A stretch of DNA of 64,000 nt, from the NCBI RefSeq assembly GCF_000003815.2, contig NC_049994.1, forward strand, positions 10,370,538-10,434,537, given 5' to 3'. Both the position numbers and the translations under genes were made by a program. Below, piece by piece: positions 24,481-37,820 of the stretch. The stretch comes from Branchiostoma floridae. Lineage: Eukaryota; Chordata; Leptocardii; Amphioxiformes; Branchiostomatidae. Under the pieces are notes generated by a model. That model saw nothing but the letters and a program-made list of their open reading frames with translations, did no database searches and was not told where the DNA came from. How positions within the stretch are numbered: position 1 is the stretch's first letter; every line of letters begins with the position of its first letter.

Positions 24481-27400
24481 CAGTTTAACAAGTATCGAAC
24501 CAACATAAAAAACATACTTGCTTTGCTACAGACGATGTGTATTAAGAAAAATGGCAAAAGCAATAATATATAAGCTTTAACAAAGGTCCAACAGATTTTG
24601 TGGTTCTAAACATGTTGAGATAATAGAATTGGTGTATGAATGAAAGAGGGTGTGCAATCGTCTGAACCTGTATTTCAGGCAACCCCAAGCAAGTGAAATT
24701 GATATGCCTTCTACTATATGCATAAGGGCCCCACGCATATTTATAAAAGATAATATCGTCAACGATACACGGTTATCATGTCATCGCATGTTGCTCCTCT
24801 AATTATAAGCAATCTCCGAAGCAGCATCCGTGTGTTGTAAATGGTTTTAACGCTTGGATATCACTCACACAGAAAGACAAATGGATCTCCGGGGATAGTA
24901 TCTATCCTTGAACTGAGTCAATCTCTTACTATCAGTAAACTTGATATTAGATTACAGCACTTTATCAACAGCCTAACCTCTCTAATACAAAATATTAAAT
25001 ACATTACATTTGAAATATTTCAGTAGCACCACGAAGTCTGGCATCTTGAAATCTTAGCCCAGGATTTATATGAGAGATACTCTTCATTCATAGATAAAGA
25101 TAGAATGTGTGTAGAACACGTACACAACCATACTCTTATGGCCATATTGTGGACGAACATTATATTTTGGAAAGGTACACAGTTTTCCACCAATAGTGGT
25201 AATGTCTATATCTTTACCTAAAGTTCTTTAATGGTAGAAAAGCTCTTTAATGGTAGAAAAATAGTCGTCTTTTCGTTGAACATACAGTTGGTGGATAGTG
25301 ATTAGAAATATAAATAGTAAAATTGCCATGATTACAAATTGTCATAATTACGATAGTGAATACGTGCATGCTAACAGAAAGTGGAATACAATGTATGTGT
25401 TGTTGTTCTTCCCTATGAGTTTTTAATCTGGCCGTCCAATGTATGTGCATCTCTGGCTAGAATACGGAGTTCAATTGATAATAACATGAGAAGAATATAT
25501 TAAAACCTTGATACTTCAGACTAAGATAACTGTTAGCTACGAAGCTTGTGTCTCCCACTTGTTGACGGGACACATTGGGTAGATGTTGTGATCATATTTG
25601 TGCCTTATTCTTTGACCGAATACTGTTTGTTGTTGATTATACTATTGCCACAGCACATTTGGAAATGCAAGATGCAATGTACTCACTAGTTTGGGGAGAA
25701 AACAAAATACGGTCACAAAAACCGAATCGAAAGTCATGATCATGCTTCCAATTAACCATTTTAATGGACCCCATGTGCTGGTGAGTAAGTAGATTCTCTA
25801 GATCTATTTTGCATTCCTATTTCTAGATGGCCGTCAGAAAATTGCTGCACTCTTAAGTACATCAATGAAGCTTCATTGTATACTTACTGTGTACATAATT
25901 GATATGGCGTGGTCAATCAAGAAATGTAGCAATACCTTCAACTTGGATTACGATTTGCAGAAAATCGCAAGTCTACTCTACTCTATACTGTATTCAAACA
26001 TATATACAGGATTGTGCTCACAACTGAAAGCTTGATTTTTTCACCCAAGGATATCTAAGAACTTCGACAGGGTCCGGATCTTATCATATAAGGTTATGTT
26101 CGCGTAACTAAAGGATGATATCCCATTTATAGATTCAAAAAGATGTGTTGGGAGAGATATCAAAAATAACATTCAACAGAAACCGCGATAATTTCTTTAA
26201 AACAATAATACAACAACTCCAATGCACATGCCTGGTAAAACACCATAGCTGAGGTACTCGTATACCATGCTGGACAAGGGTTACAAATGTATAGTTATTG
26301 TTTACACTCGACCAAGATTCAAGATTGTGGATAGATATTTACAATTCATGCAGATCGCCTGTCCCTGGAGCCCCATGTTGGCATATTCGTACTGGAACAG
26401 TGCTGGGTATCTATGCTGAACACTCAGTGATGTTAACGAATGCACATTTTGCAGTCAACGGTACAAATTAGGTCCTTGGTCGATGTCAGTAGGTTCTTGG
26501 TCGCCTAACAGAGAGTATTCTGTATTTGTAATATATTCCCTTGCTTAAGGCATAATCCTGTTCTCTAAACCAATGGGGTTTTTGTGGAAAGCTCAGAGAT
26601 TTCAGAGATGTACAGTGCCCAAATAACATTGCTTTTTACTGAATTAAACAATTTCTGTCCCATATAAATGATAATATGCGTTTCTGCTCAACCAGAAAAC
26701 AGTAGTTGGAATCCTTTTTTTTTTTTTTGGTATTTACCAGATGCAGAGTCAATGCTTTGCTAAAAGCATAGAGGAGATGCTGAAAAACATGCCATCGGTG
26801 TTAGCCCTTATGCTAGGGGCACATTTCTAATCGGCCGGGCAGTTTCGGAGAGCAGAAAATATGATGTAAACCCGCGAAATGTACCAAAACGTAATCAAGA
26901 GTACAAGTGGAGTGTGTTTCTTAACGAACACATTGATTTTTCGTTTCCACAACCAGCCCGACAGGGCGCTGGTAGGGAGATGCGACCCTAGCAATAGGAG
27001 TACAATTTGCAACCTCTCCGGCCAGCTTCTGGTATATCATCTAGTCTACCTTGGTCTACTCGGACGATTTTCATCTAGCAAGAAATTGAGTTTTGTAGAG
27101 ACTAATTGTCTTCTGACGATGGGAAATGTGAGTAGAAACATTGAGTCAGTTTGGGCAATGTAAAAAGGCATGTGGCGAAGACATTTATTCCATTTTAACG
27201 TATAATAGAATAGCTCACGATATACGAAACAGAAACAGCTCTACGTTTTTTACTCAACATTGATTCCATGTCAAGCGTTCTTTCATTTTTAGACAAGATT
27301 ATTACAGGTCATCATTTCAAGAATGATATCAACAACCTTGCAAATTTCAAAATATTGAAACTTTAAACAAAAAAATAGAATATAAATGTACCTGGATACC

Positions 27401-28633
27401 CGTAAGATATTGCAAAGCAAAAACAATTATTTCATACATCGAATGCACAAACCCCATACCAAGAGATCTTGATATGTCATATTCTAGAGCATGATATACC
27501 CAAAATTTCAATTACATTTCGTAACAGAAAGTACAAAGTTCACTGCCTTCATACATTTATGTCATTAGAATCGTGGACAGTAATTTTGAGGAGTGACTAA
27601 ATCTTTGTGTTATTGCTTTAGCTTCATAGTACATCGGTAGTTGCCCGTTTATCAACAAATGTTCGATTTCAACCTACTCAAGATGGTTTCCATGGTCGAT
27701 AAGAATTCACTGACAAACTATAGGTTACGGGGAGATACTCCGTGTTATAAAGGTTTTTTATACGACTGACTTTTATACACAATCTAAGAATGCTGATGAC
27801 ATAGCTAAAACAAAATCAAAGAAACACTCGTAGTTTGTCATGAACGATTTATTCCGCAGGAAATCGCATATAACGACAGTACAAAAAGGGGGGTTGCACA
27901 TATCATATTCCGTTTTCCATTTTCGACAAGAAAAACTACTTCTTTAGAACGCTACGGACGCAAGAGTGTTTTGTGAGATACATTGACTAATGCAATGACA
28001 TCAGAAAGCACTAATGCAAATGTTCCGTAGAATTCGTTTTGACCAACAAACGGATATGAAGTTGTCTAGCCAAGAGCTGCCTTTGGAAAATACAATTCTA
28101 GTTGCCTTTATTTCAGAATGGTCATTTGCACCGACATCGTTGAACCTTCACAAAAAACAGATATTCAGATATGAATTCAGGAAAATCATCATTTACAACA
28201 TTGCAGGGATGTCTTTCTATAAAGAAATGAGACGAAAAATCTTAACATTTGGAAAAGGGTCGTTATGATTGCTAGTCGCTTTTCAAAGGTATGTCTAGGG
28301 CCACACAAGTCTATTGCTTTGTCTACATTGAAAACATCTTTAATTTTTACATTTCAAACATACAACTTTCTGCCGTAGATATACTGGTTATTCTTTACGT
28401 ATGGATGAAAGACTTGTATTTCGCATATACACACTATTATGTTTGCCCTATTTCTGTGTTTTTTATCAATTTCAAACAACACATGTTGTTGTTTTCGTTA
28501 AAATGAAATACTGTTCATATGCATCCATGCAGAATCGCTGTATCAAACTTCTATTATATCAAGGATGTCTTGTTACCCAGTGCTGGTATTAAATAACCCT
28601 TTGTACCATTTATGAGGTGCAATTATACATACT

Positions 28634-28696
28634 AAAGGGCGGCTATATTCTCACCTCATTGCATATCTATGTTGGAACTTGGAAGGTGCCAGAGCG
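28634..28696 (+). other. 63-bp conserved block, copy D
   Basis: Two adjacent differences from copy A in the loop region (CTCATTGCAT instead of CTCCATGCAT), which remove the plus-strand ATG. The donor-like CCAAG|GTAAGAC follows, with GT at 28,776-28,777. Confidence 0.85.
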
Positions 28697-28930
28697 CAGC
28701 TAATACAACTTGACATGTGACTATCAGTTTGATACCTCAGTTTTTACTATCAGTTTGAAGAAGCAGTCGTCCAAGGTAAGACAAAATGAGAACTTATTCA
28801 TTCATTTATTTATTTCATCTTGAGACATGAGCATTATTGCTAATCTGCAAGGGGACCCATGTAAAATAATACAGTATGTTAAATCATATGACAAAATTAT
28901 ACATAAGTAAAATAATGGAAACTGAGAAAT

Positions 28931-29254
28931 TTGCTAGCAGGTTAATTCTATGATTTTGACTTATTTCTTTATGATCTGTAGATCATGTTTAGTTTTGTCT
29001 GTTTCAGTTTTTTTAGTTAGATCATTTGCTGCGTCATGATGATCACTGGGTTTCACTTGATTTATTATGGTTTGATGTATGGTCTTCATATTCATTTAAT
29101 AGCATTATGATTTGTAAATTTTGAAGGGAGTAGAGGTTGTATAAGCCACACGGCTTTTTCTCTCCCCTTGCACGTTCTGTTGTTTTCTTTAATTTGCTGT
29201 ATTTATGATTGTTTTTAAAGTGCAAAATAAAATCAATCAATCAATCAATCAATC
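28931..29254 (+). mobile_element. LINE 3' UTR insertion in U4
   Basis: Absent from other units. It is flanked by AAAT (28,927-28,930 and 29,255-29,258). It contains GCCACACGGCTTTTTCTC and ends GTGCAAAATAAAATC followed by (AATC)n, a typical CR1/L2-like 3' terminus with a tetranucleotide tail. It is severely 5'-truncated with no coding sequence. Confidence 0.75.
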
Positions 29255-29264
29255 AAATGTATAA

Positions 29265-29290
29265 TAGAGTAGAGTAGAGTACAGTAGAGT
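29265..29290. repeat. (AGAGT)n tract replacing unit sequence in U4
   Basis: A short, slightly imperfect pentamer tract between ATGTATAAT and AACAATTCAC. In U2 the same two landmarks are separated by about 75 bp of ordinary sequence, so the tract is a replacement and not a simple expansion. Confidence 0.85.
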
Positions 29291-29462
29291 AACAATTCAC
29301 AAAGCCAGAATGTCAAATCATAAATATAATACCAAAGTCAAGGCAAATTTCATTCTAATTTCAGATATCACTGGTGGTCAGAGGTCTGTTTCTCATTGCC
29401 TCTTTGAGGGTTGAAATCTGCCTTATGTCGTCTGTTAGTTTCTTGAAATTCCTGTGTAAGTA

Positions 29463-30113
29463 AAAAATCGAGATATTTGTAAGTAGAAAATAAGATTAAA
29501 CACTATTTCTGCTTGAGAGGTAGCATTAAGATAATACCTTTACAGTGATACCAAGTTTGTTCTGGTTCTCCATTCACGAGCTAAACTACGGCCACATATG
29601 TGAGTGTCTACATACCTACCTAGTTCCTTGACCTCCCGGTCGTTGGGGGACAAGGTAGACATGAAGATAGAGAGATGTTTCTTGGTTCTTCTTTCTCTTA
29701 CCAGGATTAGTCTTAGGTGAGTATGTCTCGTCAGAAAAAATGTGCTGAAATTTCCCTTGATCATATGTCTCTTATTTTACTATTGACACGTTGCATATTG
29801 ACGTAAAATGTGATCATATTTGTGTGTGTAATGAGTCCCATGACTGATTTCATAAGTGGGTCACCCAAAAGTGACGATATTCAACTGCTAACCCCATATA
29901 CTGTTTTGGCAGGAGAATTTCGGTACTTTCTTTTTTGAGAGACACTCACAAACTTCGGTGTTCAACCTTTTATGGTAAGACCCTACCAAATTTGATCATA
30001 AAGAGTGATATGAAGCTTGCAGATTATTATCGTTAACATTATGATATTGCTAAAATGATAACGGAGATATGATTGCTCGAATCTAAGTTTATGAACTTTT
30101 GAGTTTAGTATTG
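29463..30113. repeat. Internal foldback of U4
   Basis: Left-arm landmark TCTCGTCAGAAAAAATGTGC near 29,725. Right-arm landmark GAATTTCGGTACTTTC near 29,916. Ends near GAACTTTTGAGTTTAG. The left arm includes a private insertion around 29,600-29,690. Confidence 0.55.
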
Positions 30114-30415
30114 TTTAATTGGTGTGGTCAATAATACTTTTGTTGCTACAGACGGTGAATATAAGTAGATACATGAGTGTTTTATTTCTAGTTGATAAAG
30201 ACCCGCAATCATTCTTACCACATGGCATTATTATTGGCCTTTTCAGACAGGAAAAAATGTCAAAATCCAACATATAATATTGATATAAGCTTTAGCAAAA
30301 TTCTCACAATTTAAACATGTCTCAATGTGTTTAAAATTATAAGATTGTGAGAACTGTGCATAGAAGAAATGTGATGATTAAAGAGGGCGTGCAATCCCCT
30401 GCACCTATATTTTAG

Positions 30416-30549
30416 GTGACCCCAAGCGCATTGAATCAATATGCGTTCTATCTGCTATATGGCAGTATGCAAGAGGGAGGACCACGCATATTTATAAAAG
30501 ATAAAATCGCCAAGTATCATGTCATCGCATGTTGCTCCTCCAATTATAG
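30416..30549 (+). other. Exon-2-like block of U4
   Basis: Acceptor-like CTATATTTTAG is kept, and the donor position reads ATTATAG|GCGAGATGG (GC instead of GT). A + frame stays open through the donor, ending in a peptide like HVIACCSSNYR that is shared with U1. Confidence 0.3.
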
Positions 30550-31353
30550 GCGAGATGGGCAAAAATCTGATTAATCTAGCAATCTCCGAAGCAGCATTCG
30601 TGTGTTGTAAATGGTTTTAACGCTTGGAATCACTCACACAGAAAGACAAATGGATCTCGAGGTATAGTGTTCCCTGGTATCTATCCTTGCTGAGTCAATC
30701 TCTTACAATATGCAAAACTTTACATTAGATTACAGCACTTAATCAACTCTAATACAAAAGAGTAAATACATTACATTTGAGATATTTCAGCAGCACCACT
30801 CAGTTTGGTATATTGAAGTCTTAGCCCAGGAGGTACATGGGGATTGCCTTATCCATAAATAAAGATACAGATTGTGTAGAATACATACATACTCATACAT
30901 TTATGGCCGTATTTTGAACGAAATATCTGTCGTGAAGCGTACAACACCCATAGTGGGCATGTATATGTATTTTAGCTGAAGCTCTTCATTCAGGGTAAAA
31001 AAAAGCAGTCGTCTTTTCGTCTGGCTACAGCCTACAGTATCTTAAATGAAGAATGATAAGAGATTATTCCATCTTTACTAGGGTATATGCGTGCACGTAA
31101 AAAAGTCAAACATTTGTTGTTGTTTTTCTCCATGGGTTTCCACCTAGCCGTCCTAAGTATGTGCATTTCTGGCTAGTGTACAGTGTTCAATTGATAGTGC
31201 CTGTGAGGAATATACTAAAACTTTGATACTTCAGACTAAGATTACCGTTTGCTACAAAGATTCTGTCACCCACATGTTGAAGGTACACATTGGGTAGATT
31301 TTGTAGCTGTGTTTTTGTCTTCTTCTTTGACCGAATACTGTTTGTTAATAATA

Positions 31354-31473
31354 CCACGATGGAAGACGGTGTGCATTCGCTACTTTGGTGATAAAACGCA
31401 ATACGATCGCGTCGAAAGTTTTGACATGCTTGCAGTGAACCATTTTAATGGACCTCTATTTGCTGTTGAGTAA
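31354..31473 (+). other. Exon-3-like block of U4 with open frame
   Basis: The + frame reads RYFGDKTQYDRVESFDMLAV then NHFNGPLFAVE and stops at TAA (31,471-31,473). It aligns in frame with U2 and U6 apart from an in-frame 9-nt loss relative to U2. No function recognised. Confidence 0.3.
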
Positions 31474-32766
31474 GTAGAATTTCAAGATTTATTTTCATTT
31501 GCATTCGTACTTTGTAATTTGTAGTTTACCGTCAGAAAATTGCTGTACTGTTTAGTACATCAATAAAGCCTCTGTGTATACTTACTACTCGTATGTAGAT
31601 AATATTTGTACATTTGATATGCCGTTGTCAAACGAGGTGTATACATACGTGGTAGTCCCTAAAACTTGTACTGCGATTTGCATTGGTACAGGAGCAGAAA
31701 CTTGAGAGTATATACTGTATACATACAGACATACGTGACTGTGCTCACATGTAAAATGGGAAAGTTTGATTCAGACATTGGCCTGCTATTTTAGCTAAGT
31801 ATATATAAGAAATTAGATATAATCATATAAAGTCGTGCTTACATACATACATGTATATATATATATAAGGATTTTATCTTGTCTCTAGTTTCCAAATGTT
31901 GTGTTGGAAATGATGGAAAGGAAAATACTAGTACTCTGATGCAATGTTGACAAAATATACAACAGAAACTGTGACAATTCTATTGTAACTATAAGACACC
32001 ATGCTGGACGAGGGTTTAAAAGTGTAAAGTTCTTGTTGACAGTTGACTTTGCCAAAGATTGTGACAGATACAAACAAACAATTCTTGCTGATCGCATGTA
32101 GTCCAGAGTATGAATATAACGTTCCGGAGTAGTGCAGTGTACGATATCTATGCTGAATACTGAGTGATGCGAATTACCAATGTACTTTTTCTAGCCAACT
32201 GTGCATATGGTGTTCTCGTTCGATATTAGTAAGTTGTTGGTCGACAAATAGATGGTAGTACTGGACATGTGATCGCTTGCTTCGGGCATAGGCCTTTTCC
32301 TTCAACCAACAGGATCTTTGCCAAACGTTTAGAGATGTGTACTTTGATCGAAACTCAGTTCCCATTTGACATCGACTGTTACTGAATTGAACCATTTCTG
32401 TCCCGTGTAAATGACAATATGCAACTCTGGTCAACCAGAAAAGTAATAGTTGGACTCCTTCTTTTTCGTCTTTACCATATTCCATGCGTTGCTGCAAAAG
32501 AATAGAGGAAATCGACTGATTGAGAAATATGCTAGAGTAGTAGCCCCATTTGCTACTGTCACATTTTCAGTCGGGCTGTTTTGGCCAACGAAAAGAATAA
32601 TATGAAAAAACATTAAAAAAAGCAAAATGTAACAAAAATCATTCAAGAGGATAAATTGTTCGTGTATATTCAGATACATTTTCATTTTTTGCTTCCACAA
32701 GTAGCCCGACAGGGACCCTAGCATTAGGGCTACACTTTGCAACCTCGCAGGCCAGATTCGCTGGTA

Positions 32767-32792
32767 TAGAGTAGAGTAGAGTAAAGTAGAGT
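32767..32792. repeat. (AGAGT)n microsatellite in U4
   Basis: Inserted after CTGGTAT. At nearly the same unit position U2 carries a tract in the opposite orientation (21,155-21,173). Other units have CTGGTATATCATCCAG uninterrupted. Confidence 0.9.
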
Positions 32793-34508
32793 CATTTCAG
32801 TTTATCCTTGGTCTACTCGGACAACTTCTAGTCTTCTTCCAGCCGCGTATGGAGTTTTGTAGAGACTATTTATCTTCTGACAGTAAGAAATACCAGCATG
32901 TATAACTGCATGTGGTGTAGACATGTATATCCTTCTAACGTATAACAGAATCGCTCACGGAGTGCCAAACAGAAACAACATGTGCCATATCTACAGTTTA
33001 TACAACGAAAAACGTCCATTCCATGTCGTGCATTGTGCCATTTCCTTACTTAGAATAAGATTGCTATAGAACTCTTTCAAGTACGCTTTCAACAACCATG
33101 GAGTCAAAATCTTGAAACTTACAACAAAACATAGAGTACTTGTATCAAATACACTACCTCGAATTTCCCCTCCACCCGAAAGCTATCGCAAAGCAACAAT
33201 GCAAAGATTCATTTATACATCAAATGCAGAGCCCCTATACCAAAAAATATCTGTACATGCCATATTTGATATCAACAGCCTAACAGATGAAGATCAAGTT
33301 ATATACCTCAATTACATTTTGTAACAGAAGGTATAAATTACACTGTCTTAATACCTGTAGCATAATCCAAAATGTGGACAGAAATTTTGAGAAGTGAATA
33401 ATTTCTGTGTTACTATTGTAAGTGCAACTACTGCTCAATTAATGTCAAACATTCAATGTCCACCTACTAAAACAGATTTTCATATTCTAAGTATTAAATA
33501 AAGGTTACAGAAAGATACTCCGTCATATAAGAGTTTTATTAGACTGCTTTTTATTAGTATAGAATCTTGTCATTGCTAAAACAAAATCAAAGAAACACTT
33601 GTACTGCGAAGTGATCGCTTTATTTTGAAGGAAGTCTCATAACGACATTACAAGAAGGTGGTTTGTGCATACCATATTCCGTTTTTGAAAATAACAACTA
33701 TTTGTAGAACGCTCCGGACGCAAACTTTTTTGTGATATGCACGGAGTTATACATTAAAACCAGAAAGTATTGATCAAATTCGTTTTAACGAAAACGAAAT
33801 GCTCTTTGTATGTTGTCTAGCCAACAGCTGCCATTGGAAAATACAATTCTAGTTGTCTTCAATTCAGAATTGCCCCCTCAGAATGGATCTGTACAGAAAA
33901 AAAGGTATGTATTTAGACAATAATGAACCCTCACTAAAACAGATATCATACATCATTAAGAAAAAACATCATTTACAGTTTTGCAGGAAATATTTTCTGT
34001 AAAGAAATATGGCAAAAGCGGATAGCCCTATTGAACATTGGTTGATTTTTGCAACAAACAACCTCTGACGATTCGAAAGGGAAACTTTTTGTTATAATTG
34101 CTAGCTAGCTGTAAGTGTCCAAGTTAAAAGTACGCAGCCACTATTTGGAGGTATGTCTGTGGCCACACGAGACTATTGCTTTGTCTGTAATTGAAAAACA
34201 ATTGTAGGTTTTACTACATACAATTGTAGATATACTCATTATTCTCTTTGTATGGATGAAAGTCTTGTATTTCCCATGCACAGACTAGTATGCGTGCCTT
34301 GATTCTGTGTCGTTCATGAATTTCATGAATCCGATGTTGTTGTTTTCGTTAAAACAAAATACTGCTCATCATATTCATTCATGCAGAATCCTTGTATCAA
34401 ACGGTCTGATAACCCCTGAATTTACCTGAATTGACTGAATGTTTTGTTACCTAGCGTTGTTATTTAGCCACCCCTTTTACCACTTTATAAGGTGTAATTA
34501 TCTGTACT

Positions 34509-34571
34509 AAAGGGCGGCTATATTCTCACCTCCATGCATATCTATGTTGGAACTTGGAAGGTGCCAGAGCG
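34509..34571 (+). other. 63-bp conserved block, copy E
   Basis: Identical to copies A and B. The downstream donor position has become CTAAG|ATATGAC, so it is not a GT donor. Confidence 0.85.
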
Positions 34572-34666
34572 CAGCCAACATAACTTGACTACCAGTCTGA
34601 TTTCAACAGAACCCAGAATCCCTAAACAGCGGCCGGCTAAGATATGACAAAATAAAAAACACATTG

Positions 34667-35205
34667 ACTTCAGAGATCGAGATATTCGTATGTAGAGAAT
34701 AAGGTTAAGCACTATTTATCCTTGAGAGATATTATTTGGATGATACCTTTACAGTGATACCCAGTTTGTTATGATCCTACATTCGCGGGCTAAGCTCCAG
34801 GACCACTTATGCGAGTAGGTCTCGTCAAAAAAAGTGCCGAAATTTCCCTTGGTCATATGTCTCATACTTTACTATTTACAATTTGCATATTTACATTTCA
34901 AGTGATATAATGAAATGAGTCCCATGGCTCATTTCGTAGGCGGGCAACCAAAACAAGTGATGGAATTGCACCGCAAACGGCAGACACCGTGTTGGCTGGG
35001 ATTTTCAGAACTTTTGTGTTCGAGACACGCTTACATTGCCAGCTCTGGTGTTCAACCTTTAAAGGTAGGATCATGAAAACATTTGATCTCGTTCTGAATA
35101 TTGATGCATAATCTTTAAAATGATACATAATACTGTGGTATTGATAAGATGAATACGGAGATATGACTGATTATATATATGTTTTAGAACTTTTGAGTTG
35201 AGTAT
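34667..35205. repeat. Internal foldback of U5
   Basis: The left arm contains CATTCGCGGGCTAAGCTCCA and TCTCGTCAAAAAAAGTGCC, which align closely with ATTCGCGGAACGAGCACCA and CGCGAAAAAAAAGTGCCC in the stand-alone inverted repeat at about 50,688-50,745. This is the strongest link between the array unit and that element family. Confidence 0.65.
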
Positions 35206-35221
35206 AGTTTAATGGTACTCG

Positions 35222-35473
35222 TAAAGGCCCCCTCTCACTTGACGTGCGGCACGCTTGCGGCATTGCTGCGTTCGGAAGATGCTCAACGAATTTCAGAGAT
35301 AAAGAACGAATTTTCTTACTTGTTGTGTATTTTGTGGTCTTCTATGTCACACTTTTACGTATTGCGCAATATCTGAATTATAACAAATCGGAGAAAATAA
35401 CAAAACAGTACCGCAGTGAACGAACGCAGCAATGCCGCAAGCGTGCCGCACGTCAAGTGAGAGGGGGCCTTTA
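35222..35473. mobile_element. MITE with 53-bp perfect terminal inverted repeats
   Basis: 35,222-35,274 is the exact reverse complement of 35,421-35,473. If the outer TA on each side is the target duplication (Tc1/mariner-like), the element begins AAGGCCCCCTCTCACTTGAC. It is 252 bp including TA, has a GC-rich terminus and AT-rich core, and no coding capacity. It is absent at this site from U1-U4. A relative with a truncated left end is at 40,974-41,155 in U6. Confidence 0.85.
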
Positions 35474-35573
35474 GTGTACAGATGGCAATACATACCTGTC
35501 TTGCTAAAGATGATGTATATTAGCAGATTCATGAATGTTTTCAGTGTATTATTTTAGTTTTATTCTAGTTTAG

Positions 35574-35638
35574 AGAGTAGAGTAGAGTAGAGTAGAGTAG
35601 AGTAGAGTAGAGTAGAGTAGAGTAGAGTACAGTAGAGT
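35574..35638. repeat. (AGAGT)n microsatellite followed by cassette
   Basis: About 13 pentamers, immediately followed by TTTTCGGTTGGGTAGGAGT. That sequence is related to GGTTTCAGCCAGGTAGGAGT, which follows an AGAGTAGAGT start at 63,926 and 6,203. Confidence 0.9.
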
Positions 35639-37820
35639 TTTCGGTTGGGTAGGAGTAGGCATCACGTTGCTAGCGAATCCTACCACGTGGTATTACTATC
35701 GGCTTTTCCAAGCAGCGGGAATGGACAAATCTATCTTATAATAATGATATAAGCTTTACCAAAATGTTCAGAATCTTATGATTATGAACACGTTAAGGTA
35801 CCTATAAAAGAGGTGTACTGATTGAAGAGGTCGTGTAGTTGTTGTACAAACCTATGTTTTAGACGACCCCTACATACCTTCTACTGTATGCAAGAGGGAG
35901 GTTTCATGCTTATTCGTAAAAGATAAAATTGCAAATGATACACAAGTATCATGTCGCATGATACTCCTCCAATTATAGATGAGATGGGCAATATTCAAAA
36001 TAATCTAGTAATCTCAGAAGCAGCAGTACTGTGTTAAGTTTTTAACGCTTGGATATCACTGCCGCAGAAAGACAAATGAATCTCTAGGTACAATGAAGTA
36101 GACAATTCCCCGGTATCTATCCTTGAATTGTCTCAATCTCTTACAATCAGCAAAACTTGATGTTAGATCACAGCACTTTATCAACAACTTAACCTCTGTA
36201 GTACCAAAGAGTAAATACATTACATTTGAAATACTTCAGTAGCACCACGCAGTCTGGTACACTGAAATCGTAGCCCACGAGGATAAGATCATATACTGAA
36301 TTTATGGATAAAGATAGAAAGTATGCAGAACATACATCATACTCTTATGGCCATATTCTGGAAAAAAGTCTGTTGGGAATCGAACAAACGTTTAGACTCA
36401 TTGTGGTTATCACAACTCTCCCTGGCTGGGGTAGGGCCGGCCGCTAGGAGCGCTATTTTAGTCAAGCTACATAGCGAATATACCTAGGTCTTTTAGAAAA
36501 GCTCTCTAATATAGAAAAACAGTCATCTTTTCGTCTAGCATACAGTATCTTAAATGAAGGATGATTACAATTGGTGTGAAATTGTGATGATTATCGATTA
36601 TTTCTAACGATGGTATATACGTACGCAGAAAGTGGAATATGTGTTGTTGTTTTTCTCCATGAGTTTTCAATCTGGTCGTCCCATGTATGCGAATTTCTGA
36701 CTAGAATGCGGAGTTCAATTGATAATAACCTGTGGAGAATACACTAAAACTTTGATACTTCAAACTATGACTACCGTTTGCTGCAAAGTCTTTGTCGCCC
36801 ATTTGTTGAAGGGACAAATCAGGTAGATTTTTACCTATAATTTTGTCTTGTTCTTTGACCGAATACTGTTTGTTGTTGATAACACCATAGTACACTTGGT
36901 AGTAAAATTGGAATGCATTCGCTACTTTAGGGAGAAAATGAAATACCATCACAAAACCGTAACGGACGTTTTAGCATGTTTGCAGCTAACCATTTAAATG
37001 GACCCCTAAGTAGAATTTCAAGATTTATTTTTCATTCCTATTTTGTGGTTTGTAGTTGACCGTAAGAAAATTTTAATACGATGTACATTGGAATCATTTC
37101 ACTACTTTGGGAAGAAAATGAATTGAGATCACCGCATCAAACATTTTTCTGGACGCCTATGTACTTTTCGGTTATTAGAATTGTAAGTTTTTTTTTGTGC
37201 ATTTCTCCTTTGTGGTTCAGAGCTTGCCATACTCGCTGTACCATATGGTGCATTTGAAAAATTTTGTGTTTATTTGAAAATAATATTTGGTATAGCGTAC
37301 TTACCTGTGGTCAGTAAAGAAATGTAGCAATCCCTACAACTTGCATTACGATATGCATCGATACAGTAACAGAAGCCAAAAATGTAAGACTATACTGTTT
37401 ACAGACTTATAGGACTGTACTCACATGTGAAACAGGAAAAGCCTGACTTATACATCAGCTTGTTACTCTTAGGATATCTAAGAACTTCAACGAAAAGTAT
37501 AATGTAAGGTTGTGTTTGCATGTATATAGGGATGTTATGCCGTCTTTAGTTTCCAAATGATGTGTTGGAAAATATTTAGCATGCAATGGGCAAATCTCTG
37601 ATGAAACAAACAACAGAAACCGTGATGATTTCTACTGTAACTACAAGGCAATAACTCCAGTACACATGCTTGGTAAATTATTGCACTTGAGGTACTGGTA
37701 TATCGGTACAAATGTTAAAAGTGTGTAGTTCTTATTGATAGCTGACTTTGCCAAAGATTGTGGATAGACACAAATTAAACAATTCAGGCTGATTGCCTGG
37801 AGTCCCGTGTATGTACATTA

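Larger units (their letters stand above)
22767..28696 (+). repeat. Tandem unit U3
   Basis: About 5.93 kb. It contains about 125 bp of extra sequence near 22,925-23,050 and a 0.56-kb foldback insertion (23,488-24,046) inside its own internal foldback. The exon-2-like block begins after TATTTCAG at 24,679 but its donor is deleted. The exon-3-like region (about 25,650-25,800) has a one-base frameshift yet keeps a strong donor CTG|GTGAGTAAG. Confidence 0.85.
28697..34571 (+). repeat. Tandem unit U4
   Basis: About 5.88 kb. It carries a LINE 3' insertion (28,931-29,254) immediately followed by (AGAGT)n at 29,265-29,290 that replaces about 70 bp present in U2. Foldback about 29,463-30,113; exon-2-like block 30,416-30,549 with a GC donor-like end; exon-3-like open frame to 31,473; another (AGAGT)n at 32,767-32,792. 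Confidence 0.85.

Noticed and set aside
36701-36952. Minus-strand frame in U5 resembling frames in U1 and U6 (SLQQMGDKDFAANG-like)
   Set aside because: Broken by indels in U2 and U3. It overlaps the exon-3-like block on the opposite strand and is more likely a shadow of repeat homology.
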